Source: Deferribacteres bacterium
GTDB taxonomy: Bacteria > Zhuqueibacterota > Zhuqueibacteria > Zhuqueibacterales > Geothermadaptataceae
Reading direction: 5' to 3'
DNA length: 64,000 nt
Assembly: GCA_020633675.1 (NCBI GenBank)
Contig: JACKDE010000006.1
Coordinates: 62,001-126,000 of the forward strand
Shown: positions 26,130 through 35,238 of the stretch, one piece after another
How positions within the stretch are numbered: position 1 is the first letter of the stretch
Layout of the letters: each line of letters starts with the position of its first letter
Translations under genes and position numbers: made by a program
Notes under the pieces: model-generated
Seen by the model: the letters and a program-made list of their open reading frames with translations, nothing else
The model's database searches: none
What the model was told of the DNA's origin: nothing

Positions 26130-26948
26130 ATGATTTCGTTCCATCGGGTTTATGCAAGCTATCAAAAAATCAACGGCGACAAGCATCCGGTCCTGCACGA
26201 ACTAAGTACAAGGATTGATGACGGCGAATTTGTCGCGATTATGGGGCGAAACGGCTCTGGCAAATCCACGATGGCCAGATTATGTAATGGACTGGTTTTG
26301 CCCTCTTCTGGCGAGATTTGTGTGAATAAATTGCCGATTTCCGCAGCAATTCGCCAGAATATTCCTGAAATCAGACGTCTGGTCGGTATGGTTTTTCAAA
26401 ATCCGGATAACCAGCTTGTTTCAACCACAGTTGAGCGTGAAATTGCTTTTGGCCTTGAAAATTTAGGGATTCCACACTTGGAAATGCTACGGCGTGTCGA
26501 TGCAGCACTTCATGATTTTGAACTGGCACCAGTCCGCAAAAAATCACCAGCATATTTGTCCGGTGGTGAAAAGCAGCGCCTGGCCTTGGCTGCTGTTATG
26601 GCAATGCAGCCAGCGCATTTGATTTTGGATGAACCAACAGCCATGCTCGATTTCAAACACAAAAAGAAGCTGTTGGATTTTGTAACATCTGTAAATACAG
26701 AGCGAAAAGCCACCGTCATTTTGATCACACAGGACCCTGTTGAAGCTCTGTTTGCGCACCGGTTGCTTGTTTTGCATAATGGTAACATCGCATTTGATGG
26801 AGCGCCGCATGATCTGTTTCTGGATGCGAATAAGCTGACAGCATTCGACTTTCTGGCTCCGATTGAGTTCGATGCATATCATATTTTAAAATTGGAGGGA
26901 AACACTTCACCAGCCCTGAAGAATGTGTTGCTCGATCCAATTTTATAG
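26130..26948 (+). CDS. Energy-coupling factor (ECF) transporter ATPase, orphan
   Basis: EcfA/CbiO-type ABC ATPase, 272 residues. Walker A is GRNGSGKST (39-47), followed by the Q-loop MVFQNPDNQLVSTTVEREIA, which is diagnostic for EcfA/CbiO. The signature is LSGGEKQRLALAAVMAM and Walker B LILDEPTAMLD. ECF ATPases usually work as a pair with the EcfT membrane protein and a vitamin- or metal-binding S-component. No second ATPase, EcfT or S-component is visible here, so the substrate is unknown. Confidence 0.9.
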   Translation: MISFHRVYASYQKINGDKHPVLHELSTRIDDGEFVAIMGRNGSGKSTMARLCNGLVLPSSGEICVNKLPISAAIRQNIPEIRRLVGMVFQNPDNQLVSTTVEREIAFGLENLGIPHLEMLRRVDAALHDFELAPVRKKSPAYLSGGEKQRLALAAVMAMQPAHLILDEPTAMLDFKHKKKLLDFVTSVNTERKATVILITQDPVEALFAHRLLVLHNGNIAFDGAPHDLFLDANKLTAFDFLAPIEFDAYHILKLEGNTSPALKNVLLDPIL

Positions 26949-27206
26949 TCAGAGAGCGTCACAGGGTGTCTTGAAACAAATGTTTGCCCGATAAGTTTAA
27001 ACCTAAATGATGTCTTTTCGCGGATTCCGGGACGATCGTGTGCTGCCTTCTGGCGATACTTTTCGCCCCGGTTGATCAGGTGCGGTTACTTGAGATTTTT
27101 GGTGCGAGGTTTGTTTCCTCTATTTGATACTTTCACCGGATGCGTTGAACGGCGCTGCACCCGGGCAGCACCGTAAACTTCTTAGGATTAAATTACAGGA
27201 TGTCCC

Positions 27207-28514
27207 ATGTCGAAGAAAATCTCATTATTGTTATTGCTTTTCGGGGCAACTGCTCCCGTTAATCTGTTTGGACAAAGTGCTTTTCTCATGCCGAATCAAA
27301 CCAACCAAGGTGTTTTTATGGGCGGGCTCGGCGTCTCTGTCATTGATGATGAAACGTACGTCGCGTTCAATTTTTATCCTGAATTTGCCATAGGCAAGCT
27401 TGGATTTGGACTTTCCATCCCTTTTCGATTTAATACCGAAACCGGAGATTTGCGCGAAGAAGATTGGAACGAAACCTACGATTATTTCAGAATATTGCGC
27501 TTTGTTCGGTATGGCTATAAGCGTGATCCGTTCTATGCCCGTTTTGGTGAGTTGGATGCCACCCGAATCGGGCACGGTTTCATCATGAATTTCTACAATA
27601 ACAATATCATCTATTACGACCGTCGCAAAATTGGTTTGGCGCTTGACATGGATGCGGGGGTAGCTGGCTTTGAGTCAATGACAAGCAATCTTGGTCGTGC
27701 AGAAATTTTTGGCGGACGTGTCTATTATCGGCCACTTTATGAATCTGGCACTATTGTGTTGAAAAATCTTGCAATAGGCGCCAGCTACGTGACTGACATC
27801 GACCCGGATGAGAATCGTAACACGAGCGATGGCCTTGCAGAATATGGCCTTGATATCGAATTGCCGCTGATAAAATCACCTATTTTTGAAACGATTGTCT
27901 ATGCAGATTATGCAAAAATCAGTCAGCATGGCAGTGGCAAAGCTGTGGGCATTGAGATGATTCTGGAAGGTGTCGGCGGCACTTTTGAATTTGTTGCGCA
28001 ATTAGAACGGCGATACCTCAACGCCAATTTCAAAGCGAATTACTTCAATGCGTTCTACGAAATTGACCGTTTTCGGCTCATGCCCGGCGCAGCTGGCGCC
28101 TTTCGTAAAGAAGACCTGCTTGCAGCACAGCCTAAAACGCGCGGCACATTCGGTTTGTTGCGCGGCTCGTTCATCAATACCATCGATATACTCGGTACCT
28201 ATGAACGCCTCGATGGCGTTCCGAACAGCGGTATTTTGCATTTGCAAGCAATCGTGCCTAACACTGTACCCAAAATGAGCCTGCGTGCCGCATACGACCG
28301 CACTGGTATCAATTCGTTTGCGGACGCCTTCAGACTTGATCAGCGTTCGGTTGCGCGTTTTGGCTTTGGGTACAAGCTGAATCCATTTATTGTTGTATAT
28401 ATGGACTACATTTGGACCTACAAACTTGATCCGGTATCAGGCGAGTACAAATCGCAACGGCGTGTAGAGCCTCAACTGGCATTCGTCTATCCGTTTAGCA
28501 TTGGGGGAAGGTAG
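27207..28514 (+). CDS. Predicted outer-membrane beta-barrel protein, unknown function
   Basis: 435 residues. A cleavable signal peptide (KKISLLLLLFGATAPVNLFG, cut near AFGQ/SAF) is followed by alternating short amphipathic strands with many aromatic residues, and a C-terminus rich in Y, F and V (RVEPQLAFVYPFSIGGR). This is the usual look of FCB outer-membrane barrels. I cannot assign a substrate or role. An ATTACAGG-type weak ribosome site precedes the ATG; comF starts two bases after its stop. Confidence 0.75.
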   Translation: MSKKISLLLLLFGATAPVNLFGQSAFLMPNQTNQGVFMGGLGVSVIDDETYVAFNFYPEFAIGKLGFGLSIPFRFNTETGDLREEDWNETYDYFRILRFVRYGYKRDPFYARFGELDATRIGHGFIMNFYNNNIIYYDRRKIGLALDMDAGVAGFESMTSNLGRAEIFGGRVYYRPLYESGTIVLKNLAIGASYVTDIDPDENRNTSDGLAEYGLDIELPLIKSPIFETIVYADYAKISQHGSGKAVGIEMILEGVGGTFEFVAQLERRYLNANFKANYFNAFYEIDRFRLMPGAAGAFRKEDLLAAQPKTRGTFGLLRGSFINTIDILGTYERLDGVPNSGILHLQAIVPNTVPKMSLRAAYDRTGINSFADAFRLDQRSVARFGFGYKLNPFIVVYMDYIWTYKLDPVSGEYKSQRRVEPQLAFVYPFSIGGR

Positions 28515-28516
28515 AG

Positions 28517-29212
28517 GTGATTGCCGTTTGGCAAAGCGTCAAAAGCCGTGTTGATTGTCTGCTTTATCCGGCGAGCTGCTTGCTGTGTGAGCAGTATCAT
28601 GAAAATAGCATGCCATGGCTATGCAATACATGCGTCAACAAACTTTTGCAAGATTGCCAAATACACCAAAACATAATTGGTAAGGACGATCACTCCGAAC
28701 ACGCAATTGATGTTTTTTCTGGTTGGGCATTTGATGATAGCATGCGTTTACTTATTCATGAGTTGAAATATCAGAAGCATAAGCAAATTGGTGCTTTTCT
28801 TGGTCAATTAATCGGTTCGCGCATGAGAGTGCAGGAGCCGATTTCGGCAAAAACAGTTTTTGTGCCTGTGCCGTTGCATAAAAAGCGGATAAGAGAACGG
28901 GGATTTAATCAAAGCGAAATGATCGCGACCGGTCTTGCAAGTAAACAGAAAAGCAAGGTGCTTAGCAAAGCGCTCATCCGTATCGTGCATACAGCGCAAC
29001 AAGTTCATTTGGATAGGGATGGGCGGCGACGGAATGTCGCTGGTGCCTTTGCTTGCACATCTAAAGATGAAATTCACATGTCAAATGCCCACTTTGTGCT
29101 TGTCGATGATGTAATGACGACCGGCGCAACCTTGCTTGAATGTGCATCGGCACTCAGGTTGGCGGGTGCACATAAAATATCTGCCGTTACTTTGGCATTC
29201 GCGCAACTGTAA
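28517..29212 (+). CDS. comF: ComF family phosphoribosyltransferase-like protein
   Basis: 231 residues with an N-terminal zinc-ribbon-like Cys pair set (CLLYPASCLLCEQY and CNTCVNKLL), then a PRTase domain with the PRPP-binding motif FVLVDDVMTTGATL. FVPVPLHKKRIRERGFNQSE in the middle is the ComF hallmark. The family is linked to DNA uptake and its biochemical role is not settled. The GTG start follows GGGGGAAGG; the upstream barrel gene ends two bases before. Confidence 0.9.
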   Translation: MIAVWQSVKSRVDCLLYPASCLLCEQYHENSMPWLCNTCVNKLLQDCQIHQNIIGKDDHSEHAIDVFSGWAFDDSMRLLIHELKYQKHKQIGAFLGQLIGSRMRVQEPISAKTVFVPVPLHKKRIRERGFNQSEMIATGLASKQKSKVLSKALIRIVHTAQQVHLDRDGRRRNVAGAFACTSKDEIHMSNAHFVLVDDVMTTGATLLECASALRLAGAHKISAVTLAFAQL

Positions 29213-29248
29213 TTATGTATGATAACAAGCGTATAGCAATAAAAAAAC

Positions 29249-29277
29249 TTGCATTTGCCTGAAAAATTATCTATAAT
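29249..29277 (+). promoter_or_regulatory. Predicted promoter of the rimP-nusA-infB operon
   Basis: TTGCAT, 17 bases and TATAAT, near-ideal for a sigma-70-type promoter. The predicted transcript start (about 29284) lies just before a terminator-like hairpin and 60 bases before rimP. Confidence 0.6.
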
Positions 29278-29287
29278 ATCAAGATTG

Positions 29288-29316
29288 AAAGTGGGCCCTT
29301 AAAAGCCCACTTTTTT
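29288..29316 (+). terminator. Terminator-like hairpin in the rimP leader
   Basis: A perfect 9-bp stem AAAGTGGGC/GCCCACTTT with an 8-base loop (CCTTAAAA), followed by a T-run. It can terminate comF transcription, and because it lies just after the predicted promoter it may also attenuate the nusA operon. Confidence 0.75.
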
Positions 29317-29344
29317 ATTGTCTAAAAAGACAGAATTGCCGAAT

Positions 29345-29800
29345 ATGCAAAAAATTAAACATGAATTGCACGCGTTTTTCGTACCGATTATCGAACAATT
29401 CGGTGTTGATTTTGTTGATCTGGAGGCCGGCGGTTCTACGCGAAAAGTAGTGATCAAAGTCTTCGTCGACGAGATTGGCGGAATTAGCATTGATAAGTGT
29501 GCCAGGATCAGCAAAGCATTGCACGAAGTGATGGACGCTCCCGAAAGCCCATTTACCGGCGATTACCGACTTGAAGTTTCGTCGCCAGGTATCGACAGGC
29601 CGTTGAAATCTGAGCGTGATTTTCTAAGAAATGTGGGGCGTCAAGTTGAAGTCATCACCCTAAATGATGAGCACACATTTTCTGGTGAGTTAGTCGCGGT
29701 TGTAGAGCAAAATATCGAGCTTGTACCGGAAGGTGGTAAGCCGATCAAAGTACCCATCGCCGAAATCAAACGTGCGATGATTCAAATTAAGTGGTCTTAA
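29345..29800 (+). CDS. rimP: Ribosome maturation factor RimP
   Basis: Assists 30S subunit assembly. 151 residues: an alpha-beta N-domain with GVDFVDLEAGGSTRKVVIKV, the signature LEVSSPGIDRPL, and a C-terminal SH3-like barrel ending near VPIAEIKRAMIQI. The frame opens at TTG 29318, but that position is in the hairpin's flank; the ATG at 29345 matches family N-termini. First gene of the conserved rimP-nusA-infB set. Confidence 0.94.
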   Translation: MQKIKHELHAFFVPIIEQFGVDFVDLEAGGSTRKVVIKVFVDEIGGISIDKCARISKALHEVMDAPESPFTGDYRLEVSSPGIDRPLKSERDFLRNVGRQVEVITLNDEHTFSGELVAVVEQNIELVPEGGKPIKVPIAEIKRAMIQIKWS

Positions 29801-29869
29801 CATTATTTTTATTGAATTGAAGCGTTTTGTATTCAATTCTCTACTTGTTCTGGAGGACAAACAAAAAAG

Positions 29870-31102
29870 ATGAACGCAGAAATTGCCGAAGCTTTTGCAC
29901 AGGTCGTAAAAGAAAAGAACATCGAAAAAAGCGAACTTTCGGAGATATTCGAAGGTATCGTGCTTGCGATGATCAAAAAGAAATACGGCCATGCAGATAA
30001 TTTCGAAGTTTTCGTCAATTTGGACAAAGGCGAAATCGAAATTTATCAAAATAAAGCCATCGTTGAAGAGGTTGTTGACCCTACCCGCGAGGTGGATTTG
30101 GAAACAGCCAGAAAAGTCGAGCCGTCGCTCGAAATTGGCGATGATTTTCTTGAAGTTGTGGATCCTTCGGCATTCGGTCGTCGCTTGATTACCTCCGCAA
30201 AACAGAATCTCAACCAACGCATCCGTGATATTGAAAAAGAAGTTGTTTATGACGAATACAAAAACCGCATCGGCGAGATTTTGATCGGTGATATACGGCA
30301 AATCAACCGCGATGATATTTATCTGAATATCGAAAAAACCGAAGTGGTCATGCCGAGAAACGAGCAAATTGAAAGTGAACGCTACCGTCGTGGCGATCAT
30401 GTCCGGGCAATTATCAAGGAAGTGCGCAAATCGATACGCGGTCCGGAAATCATCATTTCGCGTGCTGATCCACAGTTTTTGATCCGTTTGTTCGAATTGG
30501 AAGTCCCTGAGATTTATGATGGCATTATTGAAATTAAAGGCGTTGCTCGCCAGCCCGGAGAGCGTGCAAAGATCGCAGTGTACTCCAATGACAAACGCAT
30601 TGATGCCGTTGGTGCATGTGTAGGGATGAAGGGCATCCGGATTCAGGCAGTTAGCAAAGAGCTGAATAATGAAAAAATCGATATTATCCCATTCAGCAGT
30701 GAGCCGGAAATTTTCATTACCCGTGCGCTTAGTCCATCAAAGCCGCTGAGGGTGATCCTGAATCATGAAAATGAAAGCGCTGTTGCTGTGATACCTGATG
30801 ACCAGGTTTCAATCGCAATCGGCAAGGGCGGCTTGAATCGTCGCCTGACAAGCCGGTTGACTGGCTACAACGTTGAGATTTTAAAAGAATCTGAATATCG
30901 TGCAATGGTTCAGGAAGAGAAGGAGAAAGAGGTTTCCCTGGACCAACTGGAAGGGCTGACTCCATCGATTGCGAAAAAACTTGAGGCAAACGGGATTCAC
31001 TCTGTGCGCGATATTGTTGCAAGGGGTCGGGAAGGCCTGCTGGAAATCTCCGGCGTCGGTGAAAAAACAGTTGACAAAATTCTCGAAATCGTAAATTCCT
31101 AA
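29870..31102 (+). CDS. nusA: Transcription termination/antitermination factor NusA
   Basis: RNA polymerase-binding factor that controls pausing, termination and antitermination. 410 residues: an N-terminal polymerase-binding domain (1-125), S1 domain (about 130-200), two KH domains (about 205-340; GACVGMKGIRIQAVSKELNN), and a C-terminal helix-hairpin-helix piece (LEGLTPSIAKKLEANGI...). The long acidic repeats of E. coli NusA are absent. A strong CTGGAGGA site precedes the ATG, with unusually long spacing (about 14 bases). Confidence 0.97.
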   Translation: MNAEIAEAFAQVVKEKNIEKSELSEIFEGIVLAMIKKKYGHADNFEVFVNLDKGEIEIYQNKAIVEEVVDPTREVDLETARKVEPSLEIGDDFLEVVDPSAFGRRLITSAKQNLNQRIRDIEKEVVYDEYKNRIGEILIGDIRQINRDDIYLNIEKTEVVMPRNEQIESERYRRGDHVRAIIKEVRKSIRGPEIIISRADPQFLIRLFELEVPEIYDGIIEIKGVARQPGERAKIAVYSNDKRIDAVGACVGMKGIRIQAVSKELNNEKIDIIPFSSEPEIFITRALSPSKPLRVILNHENESAVAVIPDDQVSIAIGKGGLNRRLTSRLTGYNVEILKESEYRAMVQEEKEKEVSLDQLEGLTPSIAKKLEANGIHSVRDIVARGREGLLEISGVGEKTVDKILEIVNS

Positions 31103-31125
31103 CAAAAGAAAGTGGGTGAAAGCCC

Positions 31126-33828
31126 TTGGCTGACAAACGCAGAATCTTTCAAGTCGCAAAAGAAATGAACATCTCCAATGAGGCGCTAATCGCCTTTCTG
31201 GGTAAACACAATTATGATGTGAAAACCCACATGAGCCTGGTAACTGAGGAGATGTATGAAGAAGTTTGCAAAAAATATAAATCTGAGCCAGCAGCGAGCA
31301 GCGGTGCTTCAAAAGATCCCGATGGTGATTTTCGCAAACGTTTGCGGGAAAAGAAACTCGAGGAAGAGAAACGCCGCGAGCGCGCTCGCCATGAGCTCGA
31401 GGACAGGCTGCGTATCACCCAGGAAATCGCCAAAAAGTCCCTGAAAAAGCGCAAAGAACCTTCAAAAGCTGAAGTCTTGAAGATTGCTGAAGCTGAGGCG
31501 AAAGCTGAGGCGAAAGCTGAACTTCGGAATAAAGGCTGGAAGGATGCAATTAAGGAAGATACATCTGAAAAATCCCACCCGGATAAGCCGGAAATGTCCG
31601 AAGAACGGAAAACATCGGATGAGAAGGCTGATCTTCAGGAAAAGGGTATCGAAATCAGCCAGCCAGAACAGAGCGCTGACCACACTAAAGACGATACGAG
31701 ACAGGTTGATGACGAAAAACAGGCTGCGGATCAAGTGGGTGGAAAACACGATCGTGGTGATGAAATTGTGCAAGAAGCACGTTCTTTCATTGATGTCAAG
31801 GATAAAACATCCGCCGAATCCAAAGGCAAAAGGCCACCTGCCGACGCTGCAGGTTCTGAAGCTAAAAGCAAAGACAAATCCGTAAAACCTGCTGATGATA
31901 AAGCGCAAGGTGACGACAAAAAGCGCAAAAAGCGCAAAAAGAAAAAGCGCAAGATCAGCGAAGAAGAAATTGAAGCATCAATTCGCCAAACTTTAGCTGC
32001 CATTCAGGACACAGGCCGATCAAAGCGTCGGCGGCGTCGTTCGCGTTCTGAAGAAGACGGCATGGAAGTTGAAGAAACGCAAAGCATCAAAGCCGCTGAG
32101 TTTATCTCCGCAGCTGATTTGGCAAAGCTGATGGATGTTGAATCGGCCGAGGTATTAAAGAAATGTCTGGAGTTAGGCCTGATGGTGACCATCAATCAGC
32201 GCCTCGATATGGACACCATCGTGATGGTGGCAGATGAATTCGGCTTTGAAGTTGAACAGGAAGAAGAATTCGGCGCCGAAATCGAGGAAGAAGTCGAAGA
32301 AGCTGAAGAAGATCTGGCGCCGCGTCCACCAGTGGTTACCATCATGGGCCACGTTGATCACGGCAAAACTTCTTTGCTCGATTACCTGCGAAGAAGTAAT
32401 ATTATCGCTGGTGAAGCTGGCGGTATTACCCAGCATATTGGTGCGTATGAAGTGTATACGAACGACCGCACCATTTGCTTTCTCGATACCCCCGGTCACG
32501 AAGCGTTTACTGCAATGCGTGCACGCGGTGCACAGGTTACCGATATCGTGATTTTAATTGTTGCGGCGGATGACGGTGTCCAGAAGCAGACCACAGAGGC
32601 CATCAGCCATGCGAAAGCAGCAGGTGTGCCTATCGTTGTGGCAATCAACAAGATAGACCGTCCAAACGCCAATCCTGACAATATAAAGCAGCAACTTTCA
32701 CAACACGGTTTGCTAGTTGAAAGCTGGGGCGGTAAGCATCAATCGGTCGAGATCTCTGCAAAAACAGGAGAAGGCATTGATAAGCTGCTCGATTCGGTTT
32801 TACTTGAAGCTGACATTTTGGAGTTGAAGGCCAATCCCGATCGCGATGCGAAAGGCATTGTGATCGAATCGGAACTAGATCGCGGAAAAGGCCCGATCGC
32901 TACCGTGTTGGTACAGAGCGGTACCCTTAAGGTGGGCGATATTTTTGTCTGCGGCGTGACGTCGGGACGTGTACGCGCCATGTTCGATGAGCGCGGTAAG
33001 AAAGTCAAGAAGGCGCCTCCGTCAACACCCGTGCGGGTGATTGGCTTTATGGCTGTGCCGCAGGCTGGTGATAAGTTTGTGGTCATGGAAACCGAGAAAG
33101 AAGCAAAAGAGATCAGCCTGAAACGGCAACAGCTGCGCCGTGAACATGAATTCCGCAAAGTTCGCCATCGCACCCTCGATCAAATTTCCAAGCAGATCGC
33201 AGAAGGCGAAGTACGTGAGCTTAAGGTGATCGTCAAGGGCGACGTCGACGGCTCAGTTGAAGCGATTTCGGATAGCTTGATGAAGCTTTCGACCAATGAA
33301 GTGGCTGTTGATGTGCTCCATAAAGGCGTTGGCGGAATCTCGGAAGCAGATGTCAATTTCGCGGTCGCTTCAGACGCGATCATTATTGGCTTCAACGTCC
33401 GAACATCACTGCAAGCGCGCGAAATGGCCAAAAAAGAAGATGTCGATATTCGTATCTACAAAATCATTTATGATGCAGTTAACGATGTCAAGACAGCACT
33501 CGAAGGCTTGCTTTCACCTGAAATGAAAGAAGAAGTGAGCGGCACGCTTGAAGTCCGCGAAACCTTTAAAGTACCGAAGGTGGGAACGGTAGCTGGTTGC
33601 TACGTTCTATCCGGCAAGGTGAAGCGGAACGACCAGATACGTGTGTACCGTGACGATAAGCTTGTTTTTGAAGGCAAGCTCTCATCGCTGAAGCGCTTTA
33701 AAGATGATGCTCGCGAAGTCGCAAGCGGATTTGAGTGTGGCGTCGGTGTGATGAATTTTGATGACATTCATGTCTCTGATATCATCGAGTGTATTCAGGT
33801 GACCGAAGTAAAGCGGACGTTGGTCTAG
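31126..33828 (+). CDS. infB: Translation initiation factor IF-2
   Basis: GTPase that brings fMet-tRNA to the 30S subunit. 900 residues. The N-terminal IF2_N motif (RRIFQVAKEMNISNEALIAF) is followed by a long charged linker with a KRKKRKKKKRK run (residues 267-277). The G-domain starts at GHVDHGKTS (408-416), with DTPGHEAF and NKIDRP. Domains II-IV close with the fMet-tRNA-binding C2 domain. The start is TTG, giving a MADKRRIF N-terminus. There is no ylxR or ribosomal L7Ae-like gene between nusA and infB, unlike in many firmicutes. Confidence 0.97.
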   Translation: MADKRRIFQVAKEMNISNEALIAFLGKHNYDVKTHMSLVTEEMYEEVCKKYKSEPAASSGASKDPDGDFRKRLREKKLEEEKRRERARHELEDRLRITQEIAKKSLKKRKEPSKAEVLKIAEAEAKAEAKAELRNKGWKDAIKEDTSEKSHPDKPEMSEERKTSDEKADLQEKGIEISQPEQSADHTKDDTRQVDDEKQAADQVGGKHDRGDEIVQEARSFIDVKDKTSAESKGKRPPADAAGSEAKSKDKSVKPADDKAQGDDKKRKKRKKKKRKISEEEIEASIRQTLAAIQDTGRSKRRRRRSRSEEDGMEVEETQSIKAAEFISAADLAKLMDVESAEVLKKCLELGLMVTINQRLDMDTIVMVADEFGFEVEQEEEFGAEIEEEVEEAEEDLAPRPPVVTIMGHVDHGKTSLLDYLRRSNIIAGEAGGITQHIGAYEVYTNDRTICFLDTPGHEAFTAMRARGAQVTDIVILIVAADDGVQKQTTEAISHAKAAGVPIVVAINKIDRPNANPDNIKQQLSQHGLLVESWGGKHQSVEISAKTGEGIDKLLDSVLLEADILELKANPDRDAKGIVIESELDRGKGPIATVLVQSGTLKVGDIFVCGVTSGRVRAMFDERGKKVKKAPPSTPVRVIGFMAVPQAGDKFVVMETEKEAKEISLKRQQLRREHEFRKVRHRTLDQISKQIAEGEVRELKVIVKGDVDGSVEAISDSLMKLSTNEVAVDVLHKGVGGISEADVNFAVASDAIIIGFNVRTSLQAREMAKKEDVDIRIYKIIYDAVNDVKTALEGLLSPEMKEEVSGTLEVRETFKVPKVGTVAGCYVLSGKVKRNDQIRVYRDDKLVFEGKLSSLKRFKDDAREVASGFECGVGVMNFDDIHVSDIIECIQVTEVKRTLV

Positions 33829-33855
33829 TTCTGTTTTGTTTGAAGATGGTGTGCC

Positions 33856-34137
33856 ATGCTGGTTGTTGTTGTGCAGCTCGAATTATTTTTTCCCGAGAGT
33901 GGTTCGCTCAAAGAAAAGCGATTTGTCTTGCAAAGTATCAAAACGCGCGTTCGACAAAAGTTCAACTTTTCGGTTGCTGAAGTCGATGAAAATGACAAGT
34001 GGCAAAAATCAGTCATCGGATTATCGATGGTGGCGAATGAGCGCAAAATTCTCGATCAGGCCGTGCAAAAAGCATTGGATTTGATTGAAGCTGACGGTCG
34101 TGTGATTGTCGTTAATAAGATAGTTGAAGTGATCTGA
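33856..34137 (+). CDS. DUF503 (YlxP-like) protein
   Basis: 93 residues with the family pattern: LVVVVQLELFFPESGSLKEK, then KRFVLQSIKTRVRQKFNFSV and AEVDENDKWQKSVIGL. The fold is ferredoxin-like. YlxP-type genes sit between infB and rbfA in many bacteria, which suggests a role in ribosome maturation, but no activity is established. It ends one base before rbfA. Confidence 0.9.
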   Translation: MLVVVVQLELFFPESGSLKEKRFVLQSIKTRVRQKFNFSVAEVDENDKWQKSVIGLSMVANERKILDQAVQKALDLIEADGRVIVVNKIVEVI

Positions 34138-34138
34138 T

Positions 34139-34477
34139 ATGAGCATGAATCGATCGGATCGTGTCGCCGGCCTCATCAAGCAAATCGTCGGCGAAACGCT
34201 GATGTTCAAAGTGAAAAATCCGCAGGCGAGAAAAGCGACTGTGCATGATGTTACAGTGACCGGAAACCTGCGTTCTGTAAAAATTTACATCGGCTCTGCG
34301 AAAGAGGACGAAGAAAAAGTGATGCAGGCGCTGGAACAGGTTAAGGGATTTGTTCGTAGCCAGATTGCTGCTGAAGCAAAACTGCGATTTACACCCGAAA
34401 TCCAGTTTGTTTATGATCACTCGCTCGAGTATGCTGAGAATATTGAGAAGCTGCTGCGCGACCTAAACAAGAAGTAA
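34139..34477 (+). CDS. rbfA: Ribosome-binding factor A
   Basis: Cold-shock 30S maturation factor binding near the 16S 5' helix. 112 residues, single KH-like domain: RVAGLIKQIVGETLMFKVKN, the conserved TVHDVTVTGNLRSVKIYI strand region, and LRFTPEIQFVYDHSLEYA. Order infB-DUF503-rbfA-truB is conserved in bacteria. Confidence 0.95.
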   Translation: MSMNRSDRVAGLIKQIVGETLMFKVKNPQARKATVHDVTVTGNLRSVKIYIGSAKEDEEKVMQALEQVKGFVRSQIAAEAKLRFTPEIQFVYDHSLEYAENIEKLLRDLNKK

Positions 34478-34533
34478 AGGCGTTTCGCACGCCTGGGGCC
34501 AGCCTGTCTACACCACTAAACGCAGAAGCTTTG

Positions 34534-35238
34534 ATGATACAAGCTGATTCAATATACTCGAAAGAGAGATTACAAGAGGGACAAATTATTCCCTTCAACA
34601 AGCCCGCAGATTGGACATCATTCGATGTCGTAAACAAACTGAGAAGGGTGACGGGCATCAGGAAAATCGGACACGCAGGCACGCTGGATCCGTTCGCAAC
34701 AGGTGTGCTCATACTGTGTTTTGGCAAAGCAACAAAGCGGGTGGAACATTTAATGGTGCTTGAAAAGGAATATCGTGGCGTGATTCAACTCGGTGCTGAA
34801 ACAGATAGTCATGATGTAACCGGTAAAGTTATTCAGGAAACACCACTCACATTGCCACTAAATGAGGACGAAGTTGAGTCCGCCCTCGAGCAGTTTCGAG
34901 GTGAAATTCAGCAAGTACCGCCGATGTTTTCGGCATTGAAACAAAACGGTCAAAAGCTATATCACTTGGCTCGCAAGGGAAAAAGCATCAAGCGCGAGCC
35001 TCGCAGCGTGTATATAAAAGAACTGAAGATGCTGGCCCTGCAGCGCGATCTGATTGAAATCGACGTTGTTTGCTCAAAAGGAACATACATCCGTGCTTTG
35101 GCAAGGGATATTGGTCGCGCTCTTGGTTATGGTGGCTTTTTGAAAGAACTGGTGCGAACGCGTATCGGTTTCTATACGATAGAGAATGCTCTCGATTTAT
35201 CGAATTATGAACGAGAATTTAAAGCCCAAGCAGCCTAA
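34534..35238 (+). CDS. truB: tRNA pseudouridine-55 synthase TruB
   Basis: Makes pseudouridine 55 in the tRNA T-loop. 234 residues; catalytic D52 in GHAGTLDPFATG, preceded by NKPADWTSFDVV, with YRGVIQLG and the RNA-binding KQNGQKLYHLARKG. It lacks the C-terminal PUA-like extension of E. coli TruB (314 residues), a length also usual in Bacteroidota. A TTG stands directly before the ATG; I use the ATG. ribF follows with no gap (TAA then ATG). Confidence 0.95.
   Translation: MIQADSIYSKERLQEGQIIPFNKPADWTSFDVVNKLRRVTGIRKIGHAGTLDPFATGVLILCFGKATKRVEHLMVLEKEYRGVIQLGAETDSHDVTGKVIQETPLTLPLNEDEVESALEQFRGEIQQVPPMFSALKQNGQKLYHLARKGKSIKREPRSVYIKELKMLALQRDLIEIDVVCSKGTYIRALARDIGRALGYGGFLKELVRTRIGFYTIENALDLSNYEREFKAQAA

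Noticed and set aside
31462..31908. Long minus-strand frame within infB
   Set aside because: Antisense to the Lys/Glu-rich linker of IF-2, whose codon bias opens the opposite strand.
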